A stretch of 64,000 nt of DNA, from positions 1 through 64,000 of the forward strand of contig NZ_JBFAHM010000008.1 in assembly GCF_040654195.1 (NCBI RefSeq). Reading direction: 5' to 3'. The position numbers and the translations under genes are program-made. The first letter of the stretch is position 1; each line of letters begins with the position of its first letter. Below the pieces are notes generated by a model. The model saw nothing but the letters and a program-made list of their open reading frames with translations. It was not told the origin of the DNA and searched no databases. Below, piece after piece: positions 31,432 through 39,185 of the stretch. This stretch comes from Hamadaea sp013361475. Lineage in GTDB: Bacteria > Actinomycetota > Actinomycetes > Mycobacteriales > Micromonosporaceae.

Positions 31432-33099
31432 GTGATCGTCGCCGTCGCACCTGACCGCTCGGGAGGTGCCGTCGTCCAGCCGCTCGGGCCGGACGGCGCC
31501 CCGACAGCGGAGCCGCGTCGCGTCGCCGATCTGGCCGCCGAGCTTCGCGCCCGGCCCGAGGCGCGCTGGGTGTGGCCGAGCACGGAGTCGGCCTACCCGG
31601 CGATCCTGGACGCTGCGGTGCGCGTACCACGGTGTCATGACCTGGAGATGACCGAGGCCCTGCTCGTCGGCGCGGAGGGGGAGTGGGGTGCGCCGCGGTC
31701 GGTGGCGGCCGCGTGGGCGCGACTGACCGGTGGGCCGGTGCCCCCCGACCCTCCGGTACGCCAAGCCGCACCGCCCGGCGAAGCCCAGGAGGCCTTGTTC
31801 GGCGAGCCCAGCGGCGTCGCCGAGGCGACCATCGAGCAGGTCGCCGCGGTGTACGCAGACCAGCTGAAACGGATCGCGGCGACGGCGGACCCGGCGAGGT
31901 TCCGGATGTTGGTGGCCGCCGAGTCCGCCAGTGCTCTGATCGCCGTCGAGATGGGCCGGGCCGGGCTGCCGTGGCACGCGCCGACGCACGACGAGCTGCT
32001 CACCGATCTGCTCGGCGCGCGCCGACCGGCGGGTGGGCCGCCGCAGAAGCTGGTGGAGCTGACCGAGCAGATCTGCCACCTGCTGGCGAGCCCGGGGCTG
32101 CATCCCGATTCGCCGGCCGAGCTGCGGCGCGCGCTGCGCAAGGCGGGCATCGACGTGCCGAACACCCGGGCCTGGGTGCTCAAACAGGTGGAGCATCCGG
32201 CGATCGAGCCGATCCTGCATTACAAGGAGCTTTACCGGATCTGGACCGCGCACGGCTGGTCATGGCGGCAGCAGTGGGTACGCGACGGCCGGTTCCATCC
32301 GGCTTATGTGCCGGGCGGGGTGGTGAGCGGTCGCTGGGCGACACGGGGCGGCGGTGCGCTGCAGATCCCGGCGGTGTTACGGGCGGCGGTGCGGGCCGAC
32401 CGGGGCCGTCGGCTGGTGGTCGCCGACGCCGGGCAGCTCGAACCACGCATCCTCGCGGCGGTCTCCCGCGATCCGGGGCTGTGCAAGGCCGCCGGGCCGG
32501 GCGACATCTACACCGGGCTGGAGGGGTTCGCCGACCGCGCCACCGCGAAGGTCGCCCTCCTGGGCGCGATGTACGGGCAGACCGGCGGCCAGGCCGCGCC
32601 CGCGTTGGCCGTCCTCAAAGGACGGTATCCCCGCGCCTGGGCGGTCGTGGAGGAAGCCGCGCGTACGGGGGAGAGCGGTGGCCTGGTGCGATCCTGGCTC
32701 GGCCGGACCTGCCCCCGGCCCGGCGGCGGCCCGACCGCGGGCGATCTGGCCGACGGCGAGTGGTTCAACAGCCGCGACGGCGACCTGCGTACGTCGGCCG
32801 GTCAACGGGCGCGGGGCCGGTTCACGCGGAACTTCGTGATCCAGGCGACCGCCGCCGAATGGGCGGCCACCCTGTTGGCGCTGGTGCGCTCCCGGCTGTG
32901 GGAGGTCGACGCCGAACTCGTCTTCTTCCAGCACGACGAGGTGATCCTGGACTGCGCCGACTCATGCGCCGGCGACGTCGCCGTAGTGCTGCAAGAGTGC
33001 GCCGACGAGGCCGGGCGATTGATGTTCGGGTCCACCGGCGTCCACTTCGTCATGGACGCCAAGGTGGTCGGGGCCTACTCGGACGCCAAGCCTTCCTGA
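31432..33099 (+). CDS. PolA-like bifunctional 3'-5' exonuclease/DNA polymerase
   Basis: About 555 residues related to the polymerase half of DNA polymerase I. Motif A is LVVADAGQLEPRILAA (first catalytic Asp), motif B is ATAKVALLGAMYGQTGG, and motif C is FFQHDEVILDC (His-Asp-Glu). The N-terminal 200 residues match the exonuclease-like domain but look degenerate, and there is no 5'-3' nuclease domain. Actinobacteria often carry this second, shorter enzyme beside full-length PolA; its role is not established. CAGAAT (31419-31424) ends 7 nt before GTG 31432; an ATG at 31423 lies inside that hexamer, so the GTG is preferred. Confidence 0.85.
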   Translation: MIVAVAPDRSGGAVVQPLGPDGAPTAEPRRVADLAAELRARPEARWVWPSTESAYPAILDAAVRVPRCHDLEMTEALLVGAEGEWGAPRSVAAAWARLTGGPVPPDPPVRQAAPPGEAQEALFGEPSGVAEATIEQVAAVYADQLKRIAATADPARFRMLVAAESASALIAVEMGRAGLPWHAPTHDELLTDLLGARRPAGGPPQKLVELTEQICHLLASPGLHPDSPAELRRALRKAGIDVPNTRAWVLKQVEHPAIEPILHYKELYRIWTAHGWSWRQQWVRDGRFHPAYVPGGVVSGRWATRGGGALQIPAVLRAAVRADRGRRLVVADAGQLEPRILAAVSRDPGLCKAAGPGDIYTGLEGFADRATAKVALLGAMYGQTGGQAAPALAVLKGRYPRAWAVVEEAARTGESGGLVRSWLGRTCPRPGGGPTAGDLADGEWFNSRDGDLRTSAGQRARGRFTRNFVIQATAAEWAATLLALVRSRLWEVDAELVFFQHDEVILDCADSCAGDVAVVLQECADEAGRLMFGSTGVHFVMDAKVVGAYSDAKPS

Positions 33100-33106
33100 T
33101 CCTCGC

Positions 33107-33233
33107 CGGCTCTTGGCGATCTTGAACGGAAACTGCTGCTATGGCGACGTTTTCTGTTCACGATCACGCTGTGCTTGTCGATCTAGGCGAAGAACGGCGG
33201 CTATGGCGACCCTTTCTCGCCCAGATCACCTCG
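33107..33233. repeat. two related hairpins sharing a GCTATGGCGAC core
   Basis: Two elements in direct order, each an inverted repeat around a shared loop-side core (GCTATGGCGAC near 33137 and 33202). In the second, GATCT-GGCGA pairs with TCGCC-AGATC. A tandem duplication of GCACGACGAGACCCGCGC follows (about 33249-33285). No gene lies here. Confidence 0.6.
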
Positions 33234-33288
33234 ACGCCGCGGGCGGCGCGCACGACGAGACCCGCGCACGACGAGACCCGCGCATGGC

Positions 33289-33316
33289 GATGCCCGCCGC
33301 GAACGCGGCGGGCATC
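33289..33316 (-). terminator. terminator of the YdjM-like gene
   Basis: A perfect 12-bp stem (GATGCCCGCCGC / GCGGCGGGCATC) with a 4-nt GAAC-type loop just past the stop codon at 33334. There is no T-run, as is common in actinobacteria. Confidence 0.7.
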
Positions 33317-33333
33317 GGGTGTCGGGGAAGGCG

Positions 33334-34155
33334 TCAGATGTCGACGCCGAACCTTCGCAAGATGGCGCCACCGGCGAGCCACGCTCCGGCGCCGAACGAG
33401 ATGATGATGAAGAGCGTGGAGAGCACCAGCGTCTCGACCTTGCCGCCGACCTCGACGGAGATGGAGTTCGGCACGCCGATCATGCGCCAGAGCCGGATCT
33501 TCTTGAAGCCGGTCGGGATGGGCCACAGGATGGGCACTCCGGCGCTGGTGACGATGTCGCCCATGAGGTGCACGAAACAGCCGACGCCGACGGCGAACCC
33601 GATGAGCGGATAGCCTCGGCCCGAGTCGAGGTTCTCGAAGGTGTACCAGGAGGCGGCCGCGGCAACAGCGGTGGTGATGACCCAGCCGGCCCGCTTCGCC
33701 CAGTGCTCGAAGACGCCGCGCAGCGCCAGCCCGATCATGAAGAACAGGATCGGCAGCACCGCCCACTTGCCGAAGCGCTGGCACAGGAAGCTCGCGCCCC
33801 AGCCCATCAGCACGACGAACGGCAGAGTGTGGGTGAACGTGCGGTGACCGTAGTCGCGCTTCGGGTCGTGGCTCAGCCGGGTCGCGGTGTAGATGCCGAG
33901 GGAGAGCTTCTCGATGACCTCGGAGATGAACATCGAGACCGGGCCGAACGTGTGCGCCACCGTCGCACCGCCTTGGTTGGTCGTCACCTTGCCGGAGAGG
34001 TCGAGGTCGGGCAGGAGCGCGCCACCGGCGCACATCGCGGTGCCGAGGGCCAGATAGAGCGGCGACTGGTGTGGATAGTCGAAGACCTGCTCCATCACCA
34101 CGGATCCGGCGAGCCAGGTGGCGGCGCCGGAAAGCGCGTGCGAACGCCCCATCAT
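33334..34155 (-). CDS. YdjM-type membrane-bound metal-dependent hydrolase
   Basis: A 273-residue integral membrane protein of the PF04307 (YdjM) family. It begins MMGRSHALSGAATWLAGSV and carries LLPDLDLSGK, GHRTFTHTLPF and FVHLMGDIVTSAGVPILWP, whose conserved His and Asp residues form the putative metal site, as in LexA-controlled E. coli YdjM. Several membrane helices follow. The frame is open far upstream (to 34599) but overlaps phzE-type coding DNA; GGGGAGGAA precedes the double ATG at 34155/34152. Catalytic activity is presumed from the motifs, not demonstrated. Confidence 0.85.
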   Translation of the reverse strand: MMGRSHALSGAATWLAGSVVMEQVFDYPHQSPLYLALGTAMCAGGALLPDLDLSGKVTTNQGGATVAHTFGPVSMFISEVIEKLSLGIYTATRLSHDPKRDYGHRTFTHTLPFVVLMGWGASFLCQRFGKWAVLPILFFMIGLALRGVFEHWAKRAGWVITTAVAAAASWYTFENLDSGRGYPLIGFAVGVGCFVHLMGDIVTSAGVPILWPIPTGFKKIRLWRMIGVPNSISVEVGGKVETLVLSTLFIIISFGAGAWLAGGAILRRFGVDI

Positions 34156-34234
34156 GGTGGCTGATTCCTCCCCATTGGATGACCCCGCGATCACGGGTCG
34201 CGCACACTTTGCCAGAACACCTGTCCCAACGCAA

Positions 34235-34267
34235 TCAGCCGGACCTCCACCTTGGAGGTCCGGCTGA
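34235..34267 (-). terminator. terminator of the fused anthranilate synthase gene
   Basis: A perfect 14-bp stem (TCAGCCGGACCTCC / GGAGGTCCGGCTGA) with a 5-nt loop, followed on the minus strand by TTGCGTTG. Confidence 0.8.
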
Positions 34268-34280
34268 TGACAATTGATTT

Positions 34281-36125
34281 CTAGTGCACGGGCTCGACGG
34301 CCAGCAGATCGGCGATCAGTGAGGTGAGAATGCCCGGCCCGTCCTCGGTCAGCACCGATTCGGGGTGGAACTGCACTCCGGCGTACCGGGGGGCGCGGAG
34401 GGCGTGGACGAATCCGTCCGGCCCGGCGGCCAGCTCGACTCCGTCCACATCGGAGGCAATCGCGGTGAACGTCGAGTAGTAGCCGACTCGGCGTACCGTG
34501 CCGAACAGGTCGGCGTCGACCGGCAGGCCCTGCGCCGGCACCTCGCGCCGATGCAGGGTCAACCCCAGCTCCTGGGCCAGCACCTGGTGCCCGAGGCACA
34601 CGGCGAGCAGCGGCTTGCGGTCCGCGAGCCGCCGCCGGATCACCCGGCGCAGCGCGGCCGCGTTGGCCAGCGCCGGGTCCCTGGGATCGCCCGGTCCCGG
34701 ACCGGCCACCACCAGGTCCGCGTCGACACTCTCCAGCACCGACTTGTACGCCTGAAGCGAGACCGTCATCCCCAGCGAGCGGAGCATGTGGGCGAGCATC
34801 CCGGTGAAGGTGTCCTCGGCGTCCACGATGACGCAGGTACGCCCCTCGAACGGGCGCGCGAACGTCACCTGGGTCCGGTCGGCCAGCCAGAACGGCGAGA
34901 GCCGGTCGTTGCGGGCGGCCAGCGTACGGATCACCTCGGGATCGTCGGCGAAGCGGGCCGGGGCACCGGCTGGAGCCGCCGGCGCGGGCACGAGCCCCAG
35001 CGCCGCCAGTACGCCGGCCGCCTTGGCGTGCGTCTCGGCCACCTCGCCGTCCGGCGTGGAATCGCGTACCAGCGTGGCGCCCACCGGAACCCGGACGAGC
35101 CCGCCGCCGATCCGCGCGGTCCGGATGAGGATCGTGGAGTCGAGCCGTGGTGCGCCGGTGTCGTCGTGGTCGAGCAAAGCGACCACGCCGCCGTAGTAGC
35201 CGCGGCCGCGCTGCTCGTGGCGGGCGATGACGCGGCAGGCGTTCTCGATGGGGCTGCCGGTGACGGTGGGCGCGAACATGGTCTCGCGCAGGACGTCCCG
35301 GACGTCGAGGGAGCCCCGCCCGGCGAGCAGGTACTCCGTGTGGGCCAGGTGCGCCATCTCCTTGAGGTACGGGCCGACGACCTGCCCGCCGCCGTCCGCG
35401 ACGACCGCCATCATCTTGAGTTCCTCGTCGAGCACCATCGCCAGCTCGTTGACCTCCTTGCGGTCGGCGAGGAAGCGGAGCAGACCGGCGCGGTCGGGGC
35501 CGCTCGCCGGATGACGATAGGTCCCGGAGATGGGATTCATCATGACCAGACCGGCTTCGCTGGAGACGTGCCGTTCGGGGCTGGCTCCGACGAAGAACTC
35601 GGTGCCGGTGAACACTAGGAACGTCCAGTACGCCCCGGTCTCCCGGCGCAGCAGCCGCCGCAGGCAGGCCAACGCCGTACGCCGGTCGTCGGCGACCTTC
35701 GCGAGCCGCGTGCGGTGGATGACGAAGTTGGACCCCTCGCCCCGGCCGATCTCCTCGGCGAGTACGCGGCCGACGATCTGGGCGTACTCGTCGTCGGCGA
35801 TGTCGAACCCGAGGTCGTCGACGATTCCGAGGTCGTCAGGGAGGGCCGCGAGCACGTCGGGCAGCTCGGCGCGGCGGCGTTCGGCGGCGACGAGGCACAG
35901 CAGCGGTTCGCCGTCGTCCAGGGCGGCGAAGCCTCGTTCGGCGATCTGCCGATGGGGGAGGAGGGCGAGGGTGGGCGTACCGGGGTCGAGCGGGATCAGA
36001 CCGGTGGACGGCGTGGTCTGTATCCGTCCGATGAGGACTTCGACGTGGTCGGCGCCTTCGCGGCGAAGCAGGGCGTATGGACGGGTGCCGTGGAGCACGT
36101 CGGCCAGGTCGGGCAGGTGGGTCAT
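34281..36125 (-). CDS. fused anthranilate synthase (TrpE-TrpG) / PhzE-like enzyme
   Basis: A 614-residue fusion. The N-terminal chorismate-binding domain (residues about 90-400) shows MMNPISGTYRHP, RKEVNELAMVLDEELKMM and MFAPTVTGSPIENACRVI. The C-terminal class I glutamine amidotransferase has VVAGPGPGDPRDP, the nucleophile Cys in LAVCLGHQVLAQ and the His/Glu pair in QFHPESVL. It converts chorismate and glutamine to anthranilate, or to aminodeoxyisochorismate if truly PhzE. A Trp-codon leader peptide and hairpin upstream argue for tryptophan-controlled anthranilate synthesis. No other trp or phenazine gene is adjacent. The ATG follows CTGGGAGAACCGCC. Confidence 0.88.
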   Translation of the reverse strand: MTHLPDLADVLHGTRPYALLRREGADHVEVLIGRIQTTPSTGLIPLDPGTPTLALLPHRQIAERGFAALDDGEPLLCLVAAERRRAELPDVLAALPDDLGIVDDLGFDIADDEYAQIVGRVLAEEIGRGEGSNFVIHRTRLAKVADDRRTALACLRRLLRRETGAYWTFLVFTGTEFFVGASPERHVSSEAGLVMMNPISGTYRHPASGPDRAGLLRFLADRKEVNELAMVLDEELKMMAVVADGGGQVVGPYLKEMAHLAHTEYLLAGRGSLDVRDVLRETMFAPTVTGSPIENACRVIARHEQRGRGYYGGVVALLDHDDTGAPRLDSTILIRTARIGGGLVRVPVGATLVRDSTPDGEVAETHAKAAGVLAALGLVPAPAAPAGAPARFADDPEVIRTLAARNDRLSPFWLADRTQVTFARPFEGRTCVIVDAEDTFTGMLAHMLRSLGMTVSLQAYKSVLESVDADLVVAGPGPGDPRDPALANAAALRRVIRRRLADRKPLLAVCLGHQVLAQELGLTLHRREVPAQGLPVDADLFGTVRRVGYYSTFTAIASDVDGVELAAGPDGFVHALRAPRYAGVQFHPESVLTEDGPGILTSLIADLLAVEPVH

Positions 36126-36185
36126 GGCGGTTCTCCCAGGCTTTCAGGGCCGCCCGGTCCGGCGTCCGCCCCCCGGAAACACCGA

Positions 36186-36208
36186 CGGCCGCCTCACCGA
36201 GGCGGCCG
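36186..36208 (-). terminator. attenuator terminator of the trp leader
   Basis: A perfect 10-bp stem (CGGCCGCCTC / GAGGCGGCCG) with a 3-nt loop. It is followed on the minus strand by TCGGTGTTT and lies 20 nt after the leader-peptide stop and 61 nt before the anthranilate synthase ATG. Confidence 0.7.
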
Positions 36209-36227
36209 CATCGTGGATGCGCGAGCT

Positions 36228-36272
36228 TCAGGCCGCCGGATTGGCGGGCCACCAGCTCTGTCGCGCGAACAT
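36228..36272 (-). CDS. trpL: trp leader peptide (14 residues, tandem Trp codons)
   Basis: MFARQSWWPANPAA followed by TGA. Two adjacent TGG codons at positions 7-8 and the MFA...WW...PAA layout match the trp leader peptides known from Streptomyces. When charged tRNA-Trp is scarce, ribosomes should stall at the Trp pair and prevent formation of the hairpin at 36186-36208. The ATG lies 6 nt after a TAGCTT -10, so the leader itself is translated from a leaderless mRNA. Confidence 0.8.
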   Translation of the reverse strand: MFARQSWWPANPAA

Positions 36273-36278
36273 ACGGAA

Positions 36279-36284
36279 AAGCTA
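36279..36284 (-). promoter_or_regulatory. -10 element (TAGCTT) of the trp leader promoter
   Basis: TAGCTT on the minus strand ends 6 nt before the leader-peptide ATG; no clear TTGACA-like -35 is seen 17 nt upstream. Confidence 0.5.
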
Positions 36285-36313
36285 GCAGAAAGATGATCGA
36301 GACCGCGACATCT

Positions 36314-36332
36314 TCTGACGGTTTATGTCAGA
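36314..36332. promoter_or_regulatory. inverted repeat between divergent promoters
   Basis: TCTGAC-GGTTTAT-GTCAGA lies between the trp leader promoter and a TACCAT -10 candidate (36370-36375) for the conservon-like genes; it may bind a regulator serving either side. Confidence 0.4.
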
Positions 36333-36473
36333 TGGTTGGCTGAGCGTCGGCTTTTCGGCCGAGCAGGGTTACCATACCGGCATCCTGCGGCCCGGGGGCG
36401 GCTCTCGCGGGGAGGGCGCCGGCCGGCCGGAGGGCGCCCATGCGCAGACACGACAACCGGAGGGGCGGCGGTC

Positions 36474-37445
36474 ATGTTGGGGAGGTTGCGCAGCAGGCGA
36501 TTCGACGCGCCCGCGTCCGATGAGGACAGCAGCGGCGCGGTCAGCCGGGGGCACGTGAACGACATCGTCGTCAACCTCGCGCGGCGCAGTCAATCGCTGG
36601 TGGAACGACAGCTCAAGGTGGTCGAGGAACTCGAACGCGACGAACGCGACCCCGAGCGCCTGGCGGCGCTGTTCCGGCTGGAACGGCTGACCGCCCGGAT
36701 GCGGCGGACGAACGAGAACCTGCTCGTCCTCGCGGGCGGCTCGGCCCGGCGGCGCGGCCGGGAACCGGTGCCGTTGGCGGCGCTGGTGCTCGCCGCGGTC
36801 TCGGAGAACGAGCAATACCAGCGCGTGCGGGCTGAGGTCGAGGACGGCGTACAGGTGTCGGGCGTGGTGGCCGCCGATCTGGTCCACCTGCTCGCGGAGC
36901 TGCTGGAGAACGCGGTCGGCTACTCGCCGCCGAGCAGCGTCGTGCGCGTGACGGGGGAGCGGGTCGCGCGGGGGGCTCGCGTGACCGTCACCGATCAGGG
37001 AATCGGCATGCGTAGTGAGGTCCAGCGCGAGCTGAACGCGTTGCTCGCCGATCCGCCCGAGGTCGACGCCTCGGTCACCGAACGCATGGGGCTGGTCGTC
37101 GTCGGCCACCTCGCCGCACGGCACGATCTGCGAGTGACCCTCGCGGAGGCGGCCGGGGGCGTCCGGGCCACCGTCGAGCTGCCGGAGGCTGTCCTGGAAC
37201 CCCGCAAACGCGATGTGACGGCCGCCGTCCGGCTCACCCCGGGCGAGCCGTTCGACGCCGAATCGACCATGCGCCTGCCCGCGGAGCCGGTCGAGGAACA
37301 CACCATCCTGCTGCCGTCCCGGGTGCCGATGGCGAGCCTGCCGCCGTCGACCGGGCCGGAGCCCATGACGCAGCCGGTGGCGGCCGACCCCGCGACCGAA
37401 CGGGTGCTCACCCGGCTCTACGACGGCTTGCGCGACACCGACTGA
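36474..37445 (+). CDS. conservon-type histidine-kinase-like ATPase (CvnA-like, soluble)
   Basis: A 323-residue protein with a helical dimerisation-like segment (IVVNLARRSQSLVERQLKVV) and an HATPase_c domain: ELLENAVGYSPP (N box) near 142, DQGIGM (G1) near 180, and RMGLVVVGHLAARHDL (G2) near 208. It matches the C-terminal half of CvnA sensor kinases of Streptomyces conservons, but the membrane sensor half is missing. ATG 36474 follows GGAGGGGCGGCGGTC. The next gene is a CvnB-like roadblock protein; the usual DUF742 (CvnC) and GTPase (CvnD) genes are absent. Confidence 0.82.
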   Translation: MLGRLRSRRFDAPASDEDSSGAVSRGHVNDIVVNLARRSQSLVERQLKVVEELERDERDPERLAALFRLERLTARMRRTNENLLVLAGGSARRRGREPVPLAALVLAAVSENEQYQRVRAEVEDGVQVSGVVAADLVHLLAELLENAVGYSPPSSVVRVTGERVARGARVTVTDQGIGMRSEVQRELNALLADPPEVDASVTERMGLVVVGHLAARHDLRVTLAEAAGGVRATVELPEAVLEPRKRDVTAAVRLTPGEPFDAESTMRLPAEPVEEHTILLPSRVPMASLPPSTGPEPMTQPVAADPATERVLTRLYDGLRDTD

Positions 37446-37461
37446 TCGATCGGAGCACTTC

Positions 37462-37884
37462 ATGGTGGTCGACACGTTGAGCCCGTCGGCCCAGCGGCTG
37501 CATTGGCTCATCAGCGGATTCGTGGACCGCACCGCCGGTGTGGCCCACGCCGCCGTGGTCTCGGCCGACGGGCTTCCGCTGGTCGCCGCGCAGTCGCTGG
37601 CCCACGATCGCGCCCTGGAACTGGCCGCGATCACGGCAGGGCTGCACAGCATCGCGCGGGGGGCGGCAGAGCTCACCCTCTCGTGCGCGGTGTCCCAGAC
37701 GGTCGTGGAGATGGACCGGGGCTACCTGCTCATCATGTCCGTCAGCGAATCGGCCGTCCTGGTGGTGCTCGCCGTGCGAGCCGCCGACCTCGGGGTCATC
37801 GGCTTCGAGATGGTCCGGCTGGTCAAGGCGGCCGGCGACATGCTCACCCCGCAGTTGCGGGAGGAGCTGGGCGCCACCTGGTGA
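37462..37884 (+). CDS. roadblock/LC7 domain protein (CvnB-like)
   Basis: A 140-residue roadblock/LC7 protein (LSPSAQRLHWLISGFVDRTA at the start, AAVVSADGLPLVAAQSLA near 30-47, a central helix LAAITAGLHSIARGAAEL). CvnB-type roadblock proteins act with CvnA and a small GTPase in conservon signalling. It starts 17 nt after the ATPase gene with a GATCGGAG site, so the two are co-transcribed. It converges with the pseudokinase gene, the stops being 6 nt apart. Confidence 0.87.
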   Translation: MVVDTLSPSAQRLHWLISGFVDRTAGVAHAAVVSADGLPLVAAQSLAHDRALELAAITAGLHSIARGAAELTLSCAVSQTVVEMDRGYLLIMSVSESAVLVVLAVRAADLGVIGFEMVRLVKAAGDMLTPQLREELGATW

Positions 37885-37890
37885 GCCGGG

Positions 37891-39171
37891 TCAGCCGGCT
37901 CGGAACGGGGTGACCTTGTCGACGTCGTCGACGGCCGCCCGCAACGCGGTCGCCCGAGCCGGGGTGATCTCGCCGGTCTTCTCCCCGAGGGTCACCCGGT
38001 TGCGGAAAGACTGCAGCTTGCCCTTGATCGGCCGGCCGAGCTGCGCGTCGATCATCAGGTCGCCGACCTGGGCGTCCAGCTTCTGTGCGAGATCCGCGGT
38101 GATCTCGCCGAGCGAACGGCCGGCCGTGACGCTGTCCCGCAGCGCGCCCAGGGCCGTCTTGATCACGGCGGGATCGGCCGACGGTGAGCCGCTCGGGCTC
38201 GCGCTCGGCGAAGTGCTCTGCCCGGGAGCGGTACTGCCGGGCGTCGTCGGCGACGTCGAACCGGTCGGACGCGGGGACTCGTTGCCCTCGGCGACCGTGT
38301 GAGCGCTGCTGCGCGGCGTCGACTCGGGCATCGCGTTGGCCGACCCACTCGGCTCGTTCCCGGCGGGCAGCAGCGACGGCAGCGCCCCGGCGGTCACGCC
38401 GCCGACTCCGGCCGCGACGACTGCGCCGGCGAGCCCGACGGCGGCCAGCCCGACGCGGCGGCGGTTGGCGGCGTACCGGGGGCGAATGGCCCCCGGAACA
38501 GGCGAGGACGCTGTCAGGGCGGCGTACGCCGTCGCAAGGTCCGCCGCGGTCTGGCCGACCCGGGTCGCGCGTACGCCGAGGGCGGCCAGCGAGGGCGGCA
38601 CCTCCCGCACGCTCGACTCCACGAGCAGCCCGAGCGCCCGGACGTCGTCGTATTCGGTGGCCGCGTCGGTGTCCCAGCCCAGTTGCGCGGAGCCGACGAC
38701 GCCCAGGAGGACGGCTCCGGTGGCGGTCAGCACGACGTTGCCCGCGTCGACCTCGCCGTGCGTCAGCCCCCGCCGGTGCAGTGCGGCGAGCGCCTGGCCG
38801 ACCTGGGCGCCGACCTGCGCCGCCTCCGTCGCCGACAGGGACTCGCCGGTCAGCCGGTCGCCGAGCAGCTCGCCTTCGACCAGGCTCAGCACGACGAACG
38901 GGGTGGGCGCACCGTCCACGGTGAACGCCTCGCCGACGTCGAGGACGCCGACCAGATGCGGATGGCTGACACGGGCCGCCGCGCGCGCCCGCGCGCGCAG
39001 GGCCATCAGGCTGTGTTCGTCACCGGCGGCGGCCGGGAAGAACTTGACCGCGACGGGGCGGCCCAGCACGTCATCGAAGGCCGACCAGATCTGCGCACCA
39101 GGCGACGCCGCTAGACGCTCCACGAGGAGGTAACGGCCTGCTACTGGGGTACCCGCGGCGAACCCGAGCAT
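37891..39171 (-). CDS. membrane-anchored serine/threonine pseudokinase
   Basis: A 426-residue protein: a kinase-like domain (residues 1-230), one membrane helix (near 265-290) and a Ser/Pro/Thr-rich outer segment ending in a helical domain. The N-lobe keeps VAVKFF (the ATP-binding Lys), but the catalytic loop reads HGEVDAGNV instead of HRDLKPxN and the DFG motif is replaced by LGVVG. Phosphotransfer is therefore unlikely, and a scaffold or sensor role is inferred. ATG 39171 follows CAGACT by 6 nt; the ORF opening at 39249 would run into the TgpA gene. It lies 14 nt after that gene. Confidence 0.82.
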   Translation of the reverse strand: MLGFAAGTPVAGRYLLVERLAASPGAQIWSAFDDVLGRPVAVKFFPAAAGDEHSLMALRARARAAARVSHPHLVGVLDVGEAFTVDGAPTPFVVLSLVEGELLGDRLTGESLSATEAAQVGAQVGQALAALHRRGLTHGEVDAGNVVLTATGAVLLGVVGSAQLGWDTDAATEYDDVRALGLLVESSVREVPPSLAALGVRATRVGQTAADLATAYAALTASSPVPGAIRPRYAANRRRVGLAAVGLAGAVVAAGVGGVTAGALPSLLPAGNEPSGSANAMPESTPRSSAHTVAEGNESPRPTGSTSPTTPGSTAPGQSTSPSASPSGSPSADPAVIKTALGALRDSVTAGRSLGEITADLAQKLDAQVGDLMIDAQLGRPIKGKLQSFRNRVTLGEKTGEITPARATALRAAVDDVDKVTPFRAG

Positions 39172-39185
39172 GAGGGGAGTCTGCC

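Noticed and set aside
27978..31583. A 1201-codon open frame on the minus strand
   Set aside because: It is antisense to the sugar importer genes, its product is Arg/Asp/Val-rich low complexity typical of high-GC shadow frames, and it crosses their terminator.
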